Assembly (NCBI GenBank): GCA_027013765.1
Contig: JALWGG010000278.1
Location: forward strand, 1-6,504
Reading direction: 5' to 3'
Origin: Acidilobaceae archaeon
GTDB taxonomy: Archaea > Thermoproteota > Thermoprotei_A > Sulfolobales > Acidilobaceae
DNA: 6,504 nt
The translations under genes and the position numbers were made by a program. Shown here piece by piece: positions 1 through 5,672 of this stretch (position 1 is its first letter; each line of letters begins with the position of its first letter). A model generated the notes under the pieces. The model ran no database searches and was not told where the DNA came from. It saw only the letters and a list, made by a program, of their open reading frames with translations.

Positions 1-270
1 TGCAACACTAGGATTAAGGTCCTAGACAGGGATAAGGCGCTTGAAATGATAAAGATAAGGACCAACGGAGTATATGACCCCTCTACAGGCGTCGCAGCAG
101 GATACTTCAAAACACACGACGGGCTAGACGCATACATAATAATATCTGGGAAGAGCATAGACAAGGCAATAGTACTAAGGGGGGACAATGGAGTAGCAAT
201 CATAGGGCTGCCTGGCGTGGAAGAGGCCTACAACAAGCTTGAGAAGGCCAGGGAGGACCTCTGCAGCTAG
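1..270 (+). CDS. Hypothetical protein, 3' portion of a gene truncated by the window edge
   Basis: I do not recognise this protein. The reading frame is open from the first base with no stop, giving 15 codons before the first ATG at 46 (CNTRIKVLDRDKALE, then MIKIR). No GTG or TTG lies in frame in that stretch, and neither an SD-like motif nor a TATA-like box precedes the ATG at 46. The gene therefore probably starts outside the window, and the ATG is probably internal; a 74-residue protein starting at 46 is the alternative. The visible part is mixed alpha/beta: a short hydrophobic strand (AYIIISG), a second strand pair (KAIVLRGDNGVAIIGLP) and a C-terminal charged helix (EEAYNKLEKAREDL). There is no signal peptide, membrane segment, Cys/His metal motif or P-loop. 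It ends with TAG at 268-270, 47 bases before the ATPase gene. Its codon use (AGG, ATA, CTA) matches its neighbours. Coding status is fairly secure; function is unknown. Confidence 0.6.
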   Translation, partial: CNTRIKVLDRDKALEMIKIRTNGVYDPSTGVAAGYFKTHDGLDAYIIISGKSIDKAIVLRGDNGVAIIGLPGVEEAYNKLEKAREDLCS

Positions 271-277
271 GACAACG

Positions 278-285
278 TTATTAAA
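278..285 (+). promoter_or_regulatory. Putative TATA box for the ABC-class ATPase gene
   Basis: The AT-rich octamer TTATTAAA sits in an otherwise mixed-composition 47-base gap, centred about 36 bases upstream of the GTG start at 318. Archaeal TATA boxes usually lie about 25-30 bases before the transcription start, so the transcript would begin near 306-312 and have a very short leader or be almost leaderless. This suggests that the ATPase gene has its own promoter rather than depending only on read-through from the gene before it. Inferred from position and composition only. Confidence 0.4.
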
Positions 286-317
286 CCACAGCAGTCCAGC
301 GAGATCGGTGCAAGAGT

Positions 318-1961
318 GTGGATATAGAAGGTGTGCTTAGAAGGATCAACGGGAGAGGCTACAAGGCATACAAGGAGCTTGAGAGGACCTCCTGGAGGAT
401 CGACGGGATAGACTTTAGGCTTGTAAGGGTCCAGGGAGACCCCTTCGCCCCCCCAAGCATAGTCTCAGCAACCACAACACTCAGAGGCCTCAGCGGCCTC
501 GCACCAATACCGCTATGCGACCTACTCTACAGGAGGCTCCACAACCTAGCCCCCCGATACCAGCTTAGGAGGGCTGGCGAGGGTGGGAGTGGTGTAATAA
601 CTGTGCCACGACCGGGACCAGTGGTTATCGCTAGGAGTGGGGCAGTCTGTAGGGGTGGAAGGGTAGAGCTCAGGGCCCGCGTAGGGCTCCCGTCAAGGGG
701 CCGGAGGATCCTTGGAGACGTGGCAAGGGAGCTACTCTTGGATAGGCTACCTAGGCTTGTTAGAGAGGTCCTCAGCCTAGATAGGGGGGAGGCTGAGAGG
801 CATGTATTGAACTGGAGGATACAGGAGTGGATTAGAGAGGCCCTGCCCAGGCTAGGCCTCGTGTCGTTTATTGGAAACGGGTCCATACTGCCTAGGAGGT
901 GTGGAGGGTGCTGGGAGCCCCTTGAGGGCGCAATCCCCTTCGAGTCGCCCAAGAGCCTTGAAGTGTCTATAGAGCTACCCAATGGGGGATCCGTTACCGG
1001 GATGGGCGTGAAGAGGGGGCTAACCGTCATAACTGGGCCGGCATTCCACGGGAAGACGACGCTTGCAGAGGCCATAGCGAGTGGCGTGTGGAACCATATA
1101 GAGGGTGATGGGAGGGAGAGGGTTGTCACTGTTAGAAACGCTGTAACCCTTGAAAGCGAGAATGGGAGGTGGGTGTCATGCATCGACTTGTCGCAATGGA
1201 TCCATGGCCTCCCTGGGGGTAGGGATACAAGGTGTTTCTCAACGAGCGATGCAAGCGGTGCGACGAGTATATTCGCAAGCCTCCAGGAGGCTGTAGAGGC
1301 TGGGGCAGAGCTCCTCATCATAGACGAGGACTCTACGGCTACAAACGCGTTGCATAGGGACCAGTGGGCGGAGAGGATTACTGGTAAGAGGACGATAACG
1401 ACGATATCGGACTCGGCTGCTAGGCTGAAGGAGGCTGGCATCTCTGTAGTTATAGTGGCTTCGGGAGCCATACCACTACTATCCCAGGCGGACACGATCA
1501 TTGTAATGGACGAGTACAGGCCCATCGACGCCTCCTGGTATAGGAGGGAGGCGGAGAGGATAGCCAGGGAGGCTGGGTACAGGCCCGTGGAGGAGCCCTA
1601 CAAGAGGCCTGGTAGAAGATTCATATCCAAACCCTTAGCTATAGACAAGTATAAGGTCAGAGGGAACATACTAGAGTCGAGGCAGCTTGAGGACACAGTA
1701 AACCTGGCCGCCCTAAGACAGGTCGAGGAGCACCAGCAACTCACAACAGCATCGGAGATCGCGGTGAGACTATCGAGGCGTAGCTGCATCGAGCCTGTGA
1801 GGGAGGCGGCCAGGCTTGCTGAGGTCCTCTCACAGGCGCTGTTCAGGGAGGTCCTCGGAGATAGGGTTGGGCCTGAAGCCTCTGAGGTTAGGAGTATCGA
1901 TATACTCTGGATCCTCAATAGGCTGCCTGGTATAGGATTATCATACTCCTGCAGAGACTAG
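318..1961 (+). CDS. Predicted ATPase of the ABC class (COG3044 / PF09818 family)
   Basis: This 547-residue protein is full length for its family (roughly 550-570 residues). The N-terminus carries the family pattern INGRGYKAYKEL near residues 10-21 and VQGDPFAPPS near 38-47. A nucleotide-binding core follows: FESPKSLEV near 208-216, the P-loop GPAFHGKTT at 240-248 (K246, T247), HIEGDGRE at 260-267, an ABC-signature-like STSDASGATS at 308-317, Walker B LLIIDED at 332-338 with the following STATN, and VMDEYRP at 396-402. The P-loop departs from the GGG(F/Y)HGK(S/T) I associate with the family, having GPA in place of GGG. There are no membrane segments, so this is a soluble ATPase and not a transporter. 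The cellular role of prokaryotic members is unknown; the trypanosome relative MRB1590 is linked to mitochondrial RNA processing. The GTG start at 318 follows a GGTG motif (307-310) with a 7-base spacer. The trpS neighbour may hint at RNA biology, but that is speculation. The family call is very secure. Confidence 0.93.
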   Translation: MDIEGVLRRINGRGYKAYKELERTSWRIDGIDFRLVRVQGDPFAPPSIVSATTTLRGLSGLAPIPLCDLLYRRLHNLAPRYQLRRAGEGGSGVITVPRPGPVVIARSGAVCRGGRVELRARVGLPSRGRRILGDVARELLLDRLPRLVREVLSLDRGEAERHVLNWRIQEWIREALPRLGLVSFIGNGSILPRRCGGCWEPLEGAIPFESPKSLEVSIELPNGGSVTGMGVKRGLTVITGPAFHGKTTLAEAIASGVWNHIEGDGRERVVTVRNAVTLESENGRWVSCIDLSQWIHGLPGGRDTRCFSTSDASGATSIFASLQEAVEAGAELLIIDEDSTATNALHRDQWAERITGKRTITTISDSAARLKEAGISVVIVASGAIPLLSQADTIIVMDEYRPIDASWYRREAERIAREAGYRPVEEPYKRPGRRFISKPLAIDKYKVRGNILESRQLEDTVNLAALRQVEEHQQLTTASEIAVRLSRRSCIEPVREAARLAEVLSQALFREVLGDRVGPEASEVRSIDILWILNRLPGIGLSYSCRD

Positions 1962-1964
1962 CCA

Positions 1965-1970
1965 TTTTAA
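1965..1970 (+). promoter_or_regulatory. Putative TATA box for trpS
   Basis: TTTTAA lies just after the stop codon of the ATPase gene (1959-1961), about 32 bases before a GTG at 2000 and 41 bases before a GTG at 2009. A transcription start 25-28 bases downstream would fall near 1992-1996, just ahead of the GAGGTG motif at 1997-2002. That fits a short-leader trpS transcript independent of the ATPase gene. The call rests on composition and spacing only. Confidence 0.4.
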
Positions 1971-1996
1971 CTTCCTCCACCGGTATCAAGGCTATC

Positions 1997-2002
1997 GAGG
2001 TG
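1997..2002 (+). promoter_or_regulatory. Shine-Dalgarno motif that decides the trpS start
   Basis: GAGGTG is an exact complement to part of the usual archaeal 16S rRNA tail (...ATCACCTCC). A GTG start at 2009 would have a 6-base spacer (CTTGAT). The longest-frame alternative, GTG at 2000, is itself the last three bases of this motif and would have no usable SD. I therefore prefer 2009. A leaderless start at 2000 cannot be excluded. Confidence 0.6.
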
Positions 2003-2008
2003 CTTGAT

Positions 2009-3127
2009 GTGGCTGAAGAGCCCCGCATAGACCCCTGGGGCACTGTAGAGGTCAAGGATTATAAGCGGCTGATGGAGGTATTCGGGATCAAGCCGATCAA
2101 CACGATACTACCCCTACTTGAGAAGGCTGGCATGAAGCCTAGCGCATACATGAGGAGGGGGATAATATTCGGGCATAGGGACATGGATAGGGTCCTAGAG
2201 GCCAAGATCCGGGGAGAGCCTGTTGCAGTACTGACGGGCTTCATGCCAAGTGGCAGGTTCCACTTCGGCCACAAGCTGACAGTGGACCAGTTGATATACT
2301 ATCAGAATAGCGGCTTCAAGATCTTCGTTGCACTTGCAGATGCCGAGGCTGTCATAGTCAGGAGGATCCCCAGGAGGGAAGCGATAAGGATTGCCGTGGA
2401 GGAGTATGTGGCCAACATGATAGCGCTTGGACTGGACCCTGACAAGACAGAGTTCTACTTCCAGACGAACAGGGGCGCCCCCTACTATAGGCTACTCCAG
2501 CTATTCGCCGGCAAAGTCACGGCTGCTGAGATGGAGGCCATATACGGAGACCTCACACCCGCAAAGGTCATGGCCGCGCTGACCCAGGCGGCGGATATAC
2601 TCCACGTCGAGCTGGAGGAGTATGGAGGCTACAAGCACGTTGTTGTACCCGTAGGCGCCGACCAGGACCCCCATCTAAGGCTGACCAGGGACCTAGCAGA
2701 TAGGATGGGTGGGATAATAAGCCTTGAGAGACCCGCCAGCACCTATCACAAGATGCAGCGCGGGCTTGACGGTGTTAAGATGAGTAGCAGCAGGCCGGAC
2801 TCCACCATATTCCTTACAGACCCGTTAAATGAGGCCAAGAGGAAGCTTATGAAGGCACTTACCGGGGGCAGGGCTACTGCTGAGGAGCAGAGAAGGCTCG
2901 GCGGGGTACCAGAATCCTGCACTGTATATGACATGCACATGTACCACCTAATGGGTGACGAGGAGCTTGCCAAGATCTATAGGGACTGTAGGTCTGGCGC
3001 AATGCTTTGCGGCGAGTGCAAGCTACTCGCATGGAGCAAGATGAAGGACCTCCTGGAGAGGCACCAGCAGCGGCTGGAAGAGGCTAGGGAGGTTGCCTGG
3101 AGCATTGTAGACGCTCCGAGATTCTAG
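2009..3127 (+). CDS. trpS: Tryptophanyl-tRNA synthetase (archaeal/eukaryal type, class Ic)
   Basis: The enzyme activates tryptophan with ATP and charges tRNA-Trp in the cytoplasm. From GTG 2009 it has 372 residues (375 from the GTG at 2000), typical of archaeal TrpRS. A class I Rossmann catalytic domain is marked by the HIGH-equivalent PSGRFHFGH at 80-88, a VPVGADQDPH segment at 214-222, and the signature loop KMSSS at 257-261 within DGVKMSSSRPD. The C-terminal domain has CRSGAMLCGECK (cysteines near 327, 334 and 337), a pattern I associate with archaeal TrpRS. The N-terminal region, with VEVKDYKRLMEVFGIKPI near 14-31, resembles that of archaeal and eukaryal TrpRS rather than the shorter bacterial form. 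All expected motifs are present with no frameshift. The gene follows the ATPase gene by 47 bases, has its own TATA-like box, and is followed by a 170-base gap. No leader peptide or T-box-like element is seen. Identity is near certain; the start is uncertain by three codons. Confidence 0.97.
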   Translation: MAEEPRIDPWGTVEVKDYKRLMEVFGIKPINTILPLLEKAGMKPSAYMRRGIIFGHRDMDRVLEAKIRGEPVAVLTGFMPSGRFHFGHKLTVDQLIYYQNSGFKIFVALADAEAVIVRRIPRREAIRIAVEEYVANMIALGLDPDKTEFYFQTNRGAPYYRLLQLFAGKVTAAEMEAIYGDLTPAKVMAALTQAADILHVELEEYGGYKHVVVPVGADQDPHLRLTRDLADRMGGIISLERPASTYHKMQRGLDGVKMSSSRPDSTIFLTDPLNEAKRKLMKALTGGRATAEEQRRLGGVPESCTVYDMHMYHLMGDEELAKIYRDCRSGAMLCGECKLLAWSKMKDLLERHQQRLEEAREVAWSIVDAPRF

Positions 3128-3297
3128 CCGGCACGAGCATATACACCGTATCACGGCAGGCCGGGATCATTTGTATAGTAGGGTATACTTATATGTAAAC
3201 GTAGCCTATATATCCCTTAGCAATGTAACTCTATTGAGGAGTAATAGGCTAGACAAGGAGATGGAACCACATACCCTATCTTAGAGGTGTAGCCACA
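3128..3297 (+). other. Intergenic leader region with small inverted repeats and TATA-like stretches
   Basis: This 170-base gap between trpS and the next gene holds no convincing ORF; two ATGs (3193 and 3223) are followed at once by TAA. Near the trpS end are short inverted repeats: ATAC-acc-GTAT (3141-3151), overlapping CCGT-atc-ACGG (3146-3156), and further on GTATA-gtaggg-TATAC (3173-3188). Two TATA-like stretches follow, TTATATG (3189-3195) and TATATAT (3207-3213). Either could drive the downstream gene with a leader of about 60-80 bases. No tRNA-like or C/D-box-like pattern was found. The repeats could be operator half-sites or weak hairpins, but they are short enough to arise by chance. 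Confidence 0.35.
3284..3289 (+). promoter_or_regulatory. Shine-Dalgarno motif for the 157-residue orphan gene
   Basis: GAGGTG lies 8 bases before the ATG at 3298 and is complementary to the archaeal anti-SD. It supports both the reality of this otherwise unrecognised gene and the choice of start. Together with the long gap upstream, it suggests that this transcript has a leader rather than being leaderless. Confidence 0.65.
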
Positions 3298-3771
3298 ATG
3301 TCATTCAGAATCAGTAGGATAGCCAACCTTATGGATAGATGCAGTGAGCTAGAGAAGCTGCAAAGCCTCCCCTCGTGGAGGCCTAAGGCTAAGCATATGA
3401 TAGCTGAGACTGTTGCAAACTGTATCGTGAAGCTCCTAGGAGACGTGATAGAGGAAATACACTACATAGACCTGAGCGGGGGGGAGACCGTGACCGACTT
3501 CAGCGGGAGGGATATAGACCTAGTGATAAAGGTCAAGGGAGAGGCCAGGGGGTTCGAGAGCGACTTAAAGGCCTCCCTTGAGTTCGCATTTAACGCGATA
3601 CTGTCACAGGTAGCCGCTCAGTACATTGCTGAGACTGGCAAGAAGGATATTATAGAGATACATGTAATAAGTGACTATAACATGGGCTATGGTAGGCTGA
3701 TTTTCAGCAAGTACTATCCATCCATAAAACTGTGGCCCCGTAGGAGGGATCCCCTGCTGGACATGTTCTGA
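3298..3771 (+). CDS. Uncharacterised protein with a possible nucleotidyltransferase-fold motif
   Basis: I do not recognise a named family for this 157-residue protein. An N-terminal helical part (1-25) is followed by a long helix (KAKHMIAETVANCIVKLLGD, 30-49) and a strand (IEEIHYIDLS, 51-60). Next come a GG pair (61-62) and RDIDLVIKV (71-79), with Asp72 and Asp74 in a D-x-D arrangement at the start of a hydrophobic strand. A helix, a GG or GS turn, then hDhDhhh is the outline of the minimal nucleotidyltransferase core. A long helix (near 88-113) and a third strand IIEIHVISD (118-126) follow, where a third acidic residue could sit. The match is loose: the strict GS is GG and the spacing was judged by eye. 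The C-terminus is basic (PRRRD). There are no membrane segments or metal-binding Cys. The strong SD and native-like codon use support a real gene. It stands alone and converges on the CBS cluster 14 bases away. A toxin-antitoxin MNT role is possible, but no HEPN partner is seen. Confidence 0.75.
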   Translation: MSFRISRIANLMDRCSELEKLQSLPSWRPKAKHMIAETVANCIVKLLGDVIEEIHYIDLSGGETVTDFSGRDIDLVIKVKGEARGFESDLKASLEFAFNAILSQVAAQYIAETGKKDIIEIHVISDYNMGYGRLIFSKYYPSIKLWPRRRDPLLDMF

Positions 3772-3797
3772 ATTTAAATTTATAATTAAAAAATTAT
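3772..3797. terminator. AT-only bidirectional termination region between convergent genes
   Basis: The spacer between the two convergent stop codons is almost pure A/T. It contains the palindrome ATTTAAAT (3772-3779) and an inverted repeat ATAATT-aaaa-AATTAT (3782-3797) that covers the stop codon of the last CBS gene (3786-3788). A-runs on the plus strand give T-runs for the minus-strand transcript, the known kind of archaeal intrinsic termination signal, while the plus-strand transcript meets only short T-runs. The all-AT stem would be weak at high temperature, so the T-rich tracts matter more than the hairpin. Inferred from composition and position. Confidence 0.5.
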
Positions 3798-4661
3798 CCT
3801 AGCCTTATAAACGAATGCCGTGAGGACCTCTATCTTTGTGAATACCCCTACAATACTGCCAGAATCCTCCACCACGGGGAGTATTCCTATCCCCTCATTG
3901 ATCATTATCCCTGCACTTGTTGCTGCATCATCATTGACTCTAGCCACTATCGGGTCTGGGGTCATTATGTCCTCTGCTATTGGTGTTATGTATATTCTTG
4001 CTGATATCATCTTATCGGCATACCTCCTTGTGGTCTTGACCTTCACATATCTATCCTTGCCCCTGGATGATGCTACCATCACATCTATGTCTGTGAAGAC
4101 TAGGTCCCTCTTTGTTATGACCCCGATCGGCTTATTGTCTTCATCTACTATTACCACTTTGCCTGCGGGGTCAGCCTGTATCAGTCTTGACACGTAATAT
4201 ATGCTATGCCCCCTCTGCGCCTTGGAGAAGCTCATCCTCATTACCTCCCCTACGGTATACTTCCCCTTATACTTGTCGGCGAACGCCCTAACTATATCGC
4301 TCCTGGTTATGATCCCTACAACGCCTCCGCCGGGCTCCACGACAGGTATACCACCAATCCTCCTCTTAAGCATCAGCTGGGCCGCGGTCTTGATGCTCTT
4401 AGTAGGCTCTATGGTTAGGGGGTTGGGCGTCATTACCTCCTCGACGAGCATGCTGTCTATGGTCCTGGATGGGAATCTATTCACCAGGGCGTCTGATATA
4501 TCGCTCAATGTTATGATCCCCACTAGAGACTCGTCATCCCCTACAACGACTAGCCTGCCTATCCCACGCTTTAGCATGAGGTTCCTCGCATATGCTAGGG
4601 TATCAGTGGGTCTAACGGCGAGTACAGGGCTCGACATGTATGAGGAGACCCTTGGGGCCAA
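3786..4661 (-). CDS. Quadruple-CBS-domain protein, third gene of the CBS cluster
   Basis: This 291-residue protein consists of four CBS domains at about residues 4-60, 74-130, 136-190 and 229-285, two Bateman modules with no effector domain. Each domain has the usual start (for example EEVMTPNPLTIEP at 74-86 and EDIMTPDPIVARV at 230-242). Three keep the G-(I/V)-I-T-x-x-D end that contacts adenine-nucleotide ribose and phosphate: T51/D54, T119/D122 and T183/D186. The fourth ends VGVFTKIE, with E278 in place of Asp. A basic linker of about 38 residues (191-228) separates CBS3 from CBS4. There are no signal or membrane segments, so it is presumably cytoplasmic. The start is TTG at 4661: GGTGA (4668-4672) lies 6 bases upstream and contains the TGA stop of the preceding gene, indicating coupled translation. 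It is the last gene of the cluster, ending in the AT-rich spacer. Binding of AMP, ADP, ATP or SAM is inferred from the family; archaeal four-CBS proteins such as MJ1225 resemble AMPK gamma. Confidence 0.92.
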   Translation of the reverse strand: MAPRVSSYMSSPVLAVRPTDTLAYARNLMLKRGIGRLVVVGDDESLVGIITLSDISDALVNRFPSRTIDSMLVEEVMTPNPLTIEPTKSIKTAAQLMLKRRIGGIPVVEPGGGVVGIITRSDIVRAFADKYKGKYTVGEVMRMSFSKAQRGHSIYYVSRLIQADPAGKVVIVDEDNKPIGVITKRDLVFTDIDVMVASSRGKDRYVKVKTTRRYADKMISARIYITPIAEDIMTPDPIVARVNDDAATSAGIMINEGIGILPVVEDSGSIVGVFTKIEVLTAFVYKARIIF

Positions 4662-4667
4662 CCCGGT

Positions 4668-4672
4668 TCACC
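4668..4672 (-). promoter_or_regulatory. SD motif GGTGA overlapping the upstream stop codon, for the third CBS gene
   Basis: On the minus strand, GGTGA lies 6 bases before the TTG start at 4661. Its last three bases are the TGA stop of the second CBS gene (4670-4668). A ribosome terminating on the upstream gene would sit on this site, so reinitiation and coupled expression are likely. The motif also supports a non-ATG start that would otherwise look weak. Confidence 0.6.
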
Positions 4673-5672
4673 CCACGGCTATGGACACGAGCACGTCCCT
4701 CTCAGTGATTATCCCAACGATATCCTCGCCCTCTACAACAAGTAGGCTGCTGACGCCATACTCTATCATCGCAGACGCCGCATCCCCTATATCAGCCTTA
4801 GACTCTATCGTGTATACTCCAGGCTCCATAACCTCATATACGGGAGTGTCTAGCACCTCCTCTATGTTCCCTGTTGTAGACCTCTTCAAGGCCTCGTGGG
4901 AGCCGAAGAATGAGACTATATCCTTAGCGGTTATAACCCCCTTAACGCTTGAGTCCTCGCCCGACACCACTGGCAGCCTCCTGAATCCGTGCCTAGTCAT
5001 TAGCTGTGCTGCATGCCTTATACTAGCCTCCGCATCTACAGTAACTATCGTCTTCGTCATATACTCGCTGACGCTCCTGCCAACCCTCTTCCTTGCCAGG
5101 TGCTTTACTAGGTCGTGCTCCGTCAATACCCCGTATATAGTGTTATCGTCATAAAGCACCGGGACCAGGCCTATGCCCTCCCCCACAATGGCCTTGAGGA
5201 CCTCGTCCAGGCTACTGTCTGTATAGACGAATACCGGGGAGGGATTGTATATGGACTGTATCATCTCATTCCTCAACGCACTGAACAGGTTCCTGTTATG
5301 CCTTGCTATGACTATATTATAATACTCTCCACCACCCAGATAGTTTACAAGATCCGTAGACAACAATATGCCGCGTAGCCTCTCCCTTGAATCATGGACT
5401 ACTAACCCTCTAACCCTATACTCCGCTATAGCCTCAGCAGCCTCAAGTATTGTCGAAGAATACATTATACCCCGCGGAGGGCGGGAGGCTAGTAGCTTAA
5501 CCTCCCCACCCCTCTCAACCACCACCTGGCTCCAGTTGGGGGATCCGTCTGCCCTCAACCACCTAATCCCCTCAGGCCTGGACCGGGTCACGATCCTGGA
5601 AGGCCTGAGAGGCTGCCTAATGCGTGCGGTCGAAACCTTCCTGACAGGAGGCCTCCTAGACACGGCTACCAC
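4668..5672 (-). CDS. Quadruple-CBS-domain protein with arginine-rich N-terminal extension, second gene of the CBS cluster
   Basis: This 334-residue protein has an N-terminal extension of about 55 residues followed by four CBS domains near 58-112, 137-192, 200-256 and 277-332. The first 40 residues contain eleven Arg, one Lys and a single acidic residue, with many Pro and Ser (RRPPVRK, RIRQPLRPSR), suggesting a flexible tail that could bind nucleic acid or an acidic partner; this is inference. The domain ends carrying the ligand-contact pattern are YGVLTEHD (T184/D187), KGVITAKD (T248/D251) and VGIITERD (T323/D326). CBS1 ends RGILLSTD, keeping D107 but with Leu104 in the Thr position. There is no enzymatic, zinc-ribbon or membrane domain. 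The start is GTG 5672: GGTGAT (5679-5684) lies 6 bases upstream, and the start overlaps the last seven bases of the preceding gene. A GTG three codons later (5663) is an alternative. The TGA stop lies 6 bases before the next gene's start. Confidence 0.92.
   Translation of the reverse strand: MVAVSRRPPVRKVSTARIRQPLRPSRIVTRSRPEGIRWLRADGSPNWSQVVVERGGEVKLLASRPPRGIMYSSTILEAAEAIAEYRVRGLVVHDSRERLRGILLSTDLVNYLGGGEYYNIVIARHNRNLFSALRNEMIQSIYNPSPVFVYTDSSLDEVLKAIVGEGIGLVPVLYDDNTIYGVLTEHDLVKHLARKRVGRSVSEYMTKTIVTVDAEASIRHAAQLMTRHGFRRLPVVSGEDSSVKGVITAKDIVSFFGSHEALKRSTTGNIEEVLDTPVYEVMEPGVYTIESKADIGDAASAMIEYGVSSLLVVEGEDIVGIITERDVLVSIAVG

Noticed and set aside
527..1525. Long minus-strand open frame (332 codons) opposite the ATPase gene
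   Set aside because: It lies wholly inside a gene with clear family motifs. Its translation is Ser/Leu/Pro-rich with no recognisable domain, as expected for the antisense of an AGG-rich gene.
3261..3284. Seven-codon ATG...TAG mini-frame before the orphan gene, preceded by AAGGAG
   Set aside because: The AGGAG directly abuts the ATG, leaving no proper spacer, and the peptide is trivially short. A regulatory leader peptide cannot be supported.
3551..3558. GGTTCGAG, resembling a tRNA T-loop
   Set aside because: It lies inside the orphan coding frame. I see no flanking acceptor or anticodon stem and no B-box/A-box pair at tRNA spacing.
3820..4197. Plus-strand open frame (125 codons) with hydrophobic stretches resembling a membrane protein
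   Set aside because: The hydrophobic, Ser/Thr-rich character comes from reading the CBS gene backwards; the minus strand carries the real CBS motifs.
4201..5154. Long plus-strand open frame (317 codons) across two CBS genes
   Set aside because: It spans the junction of two convincing minus-strand CBS genes, and its Ser/Thr/Leu/Ile-rich translation is typical of an antisense shadow. It has no domain motif.
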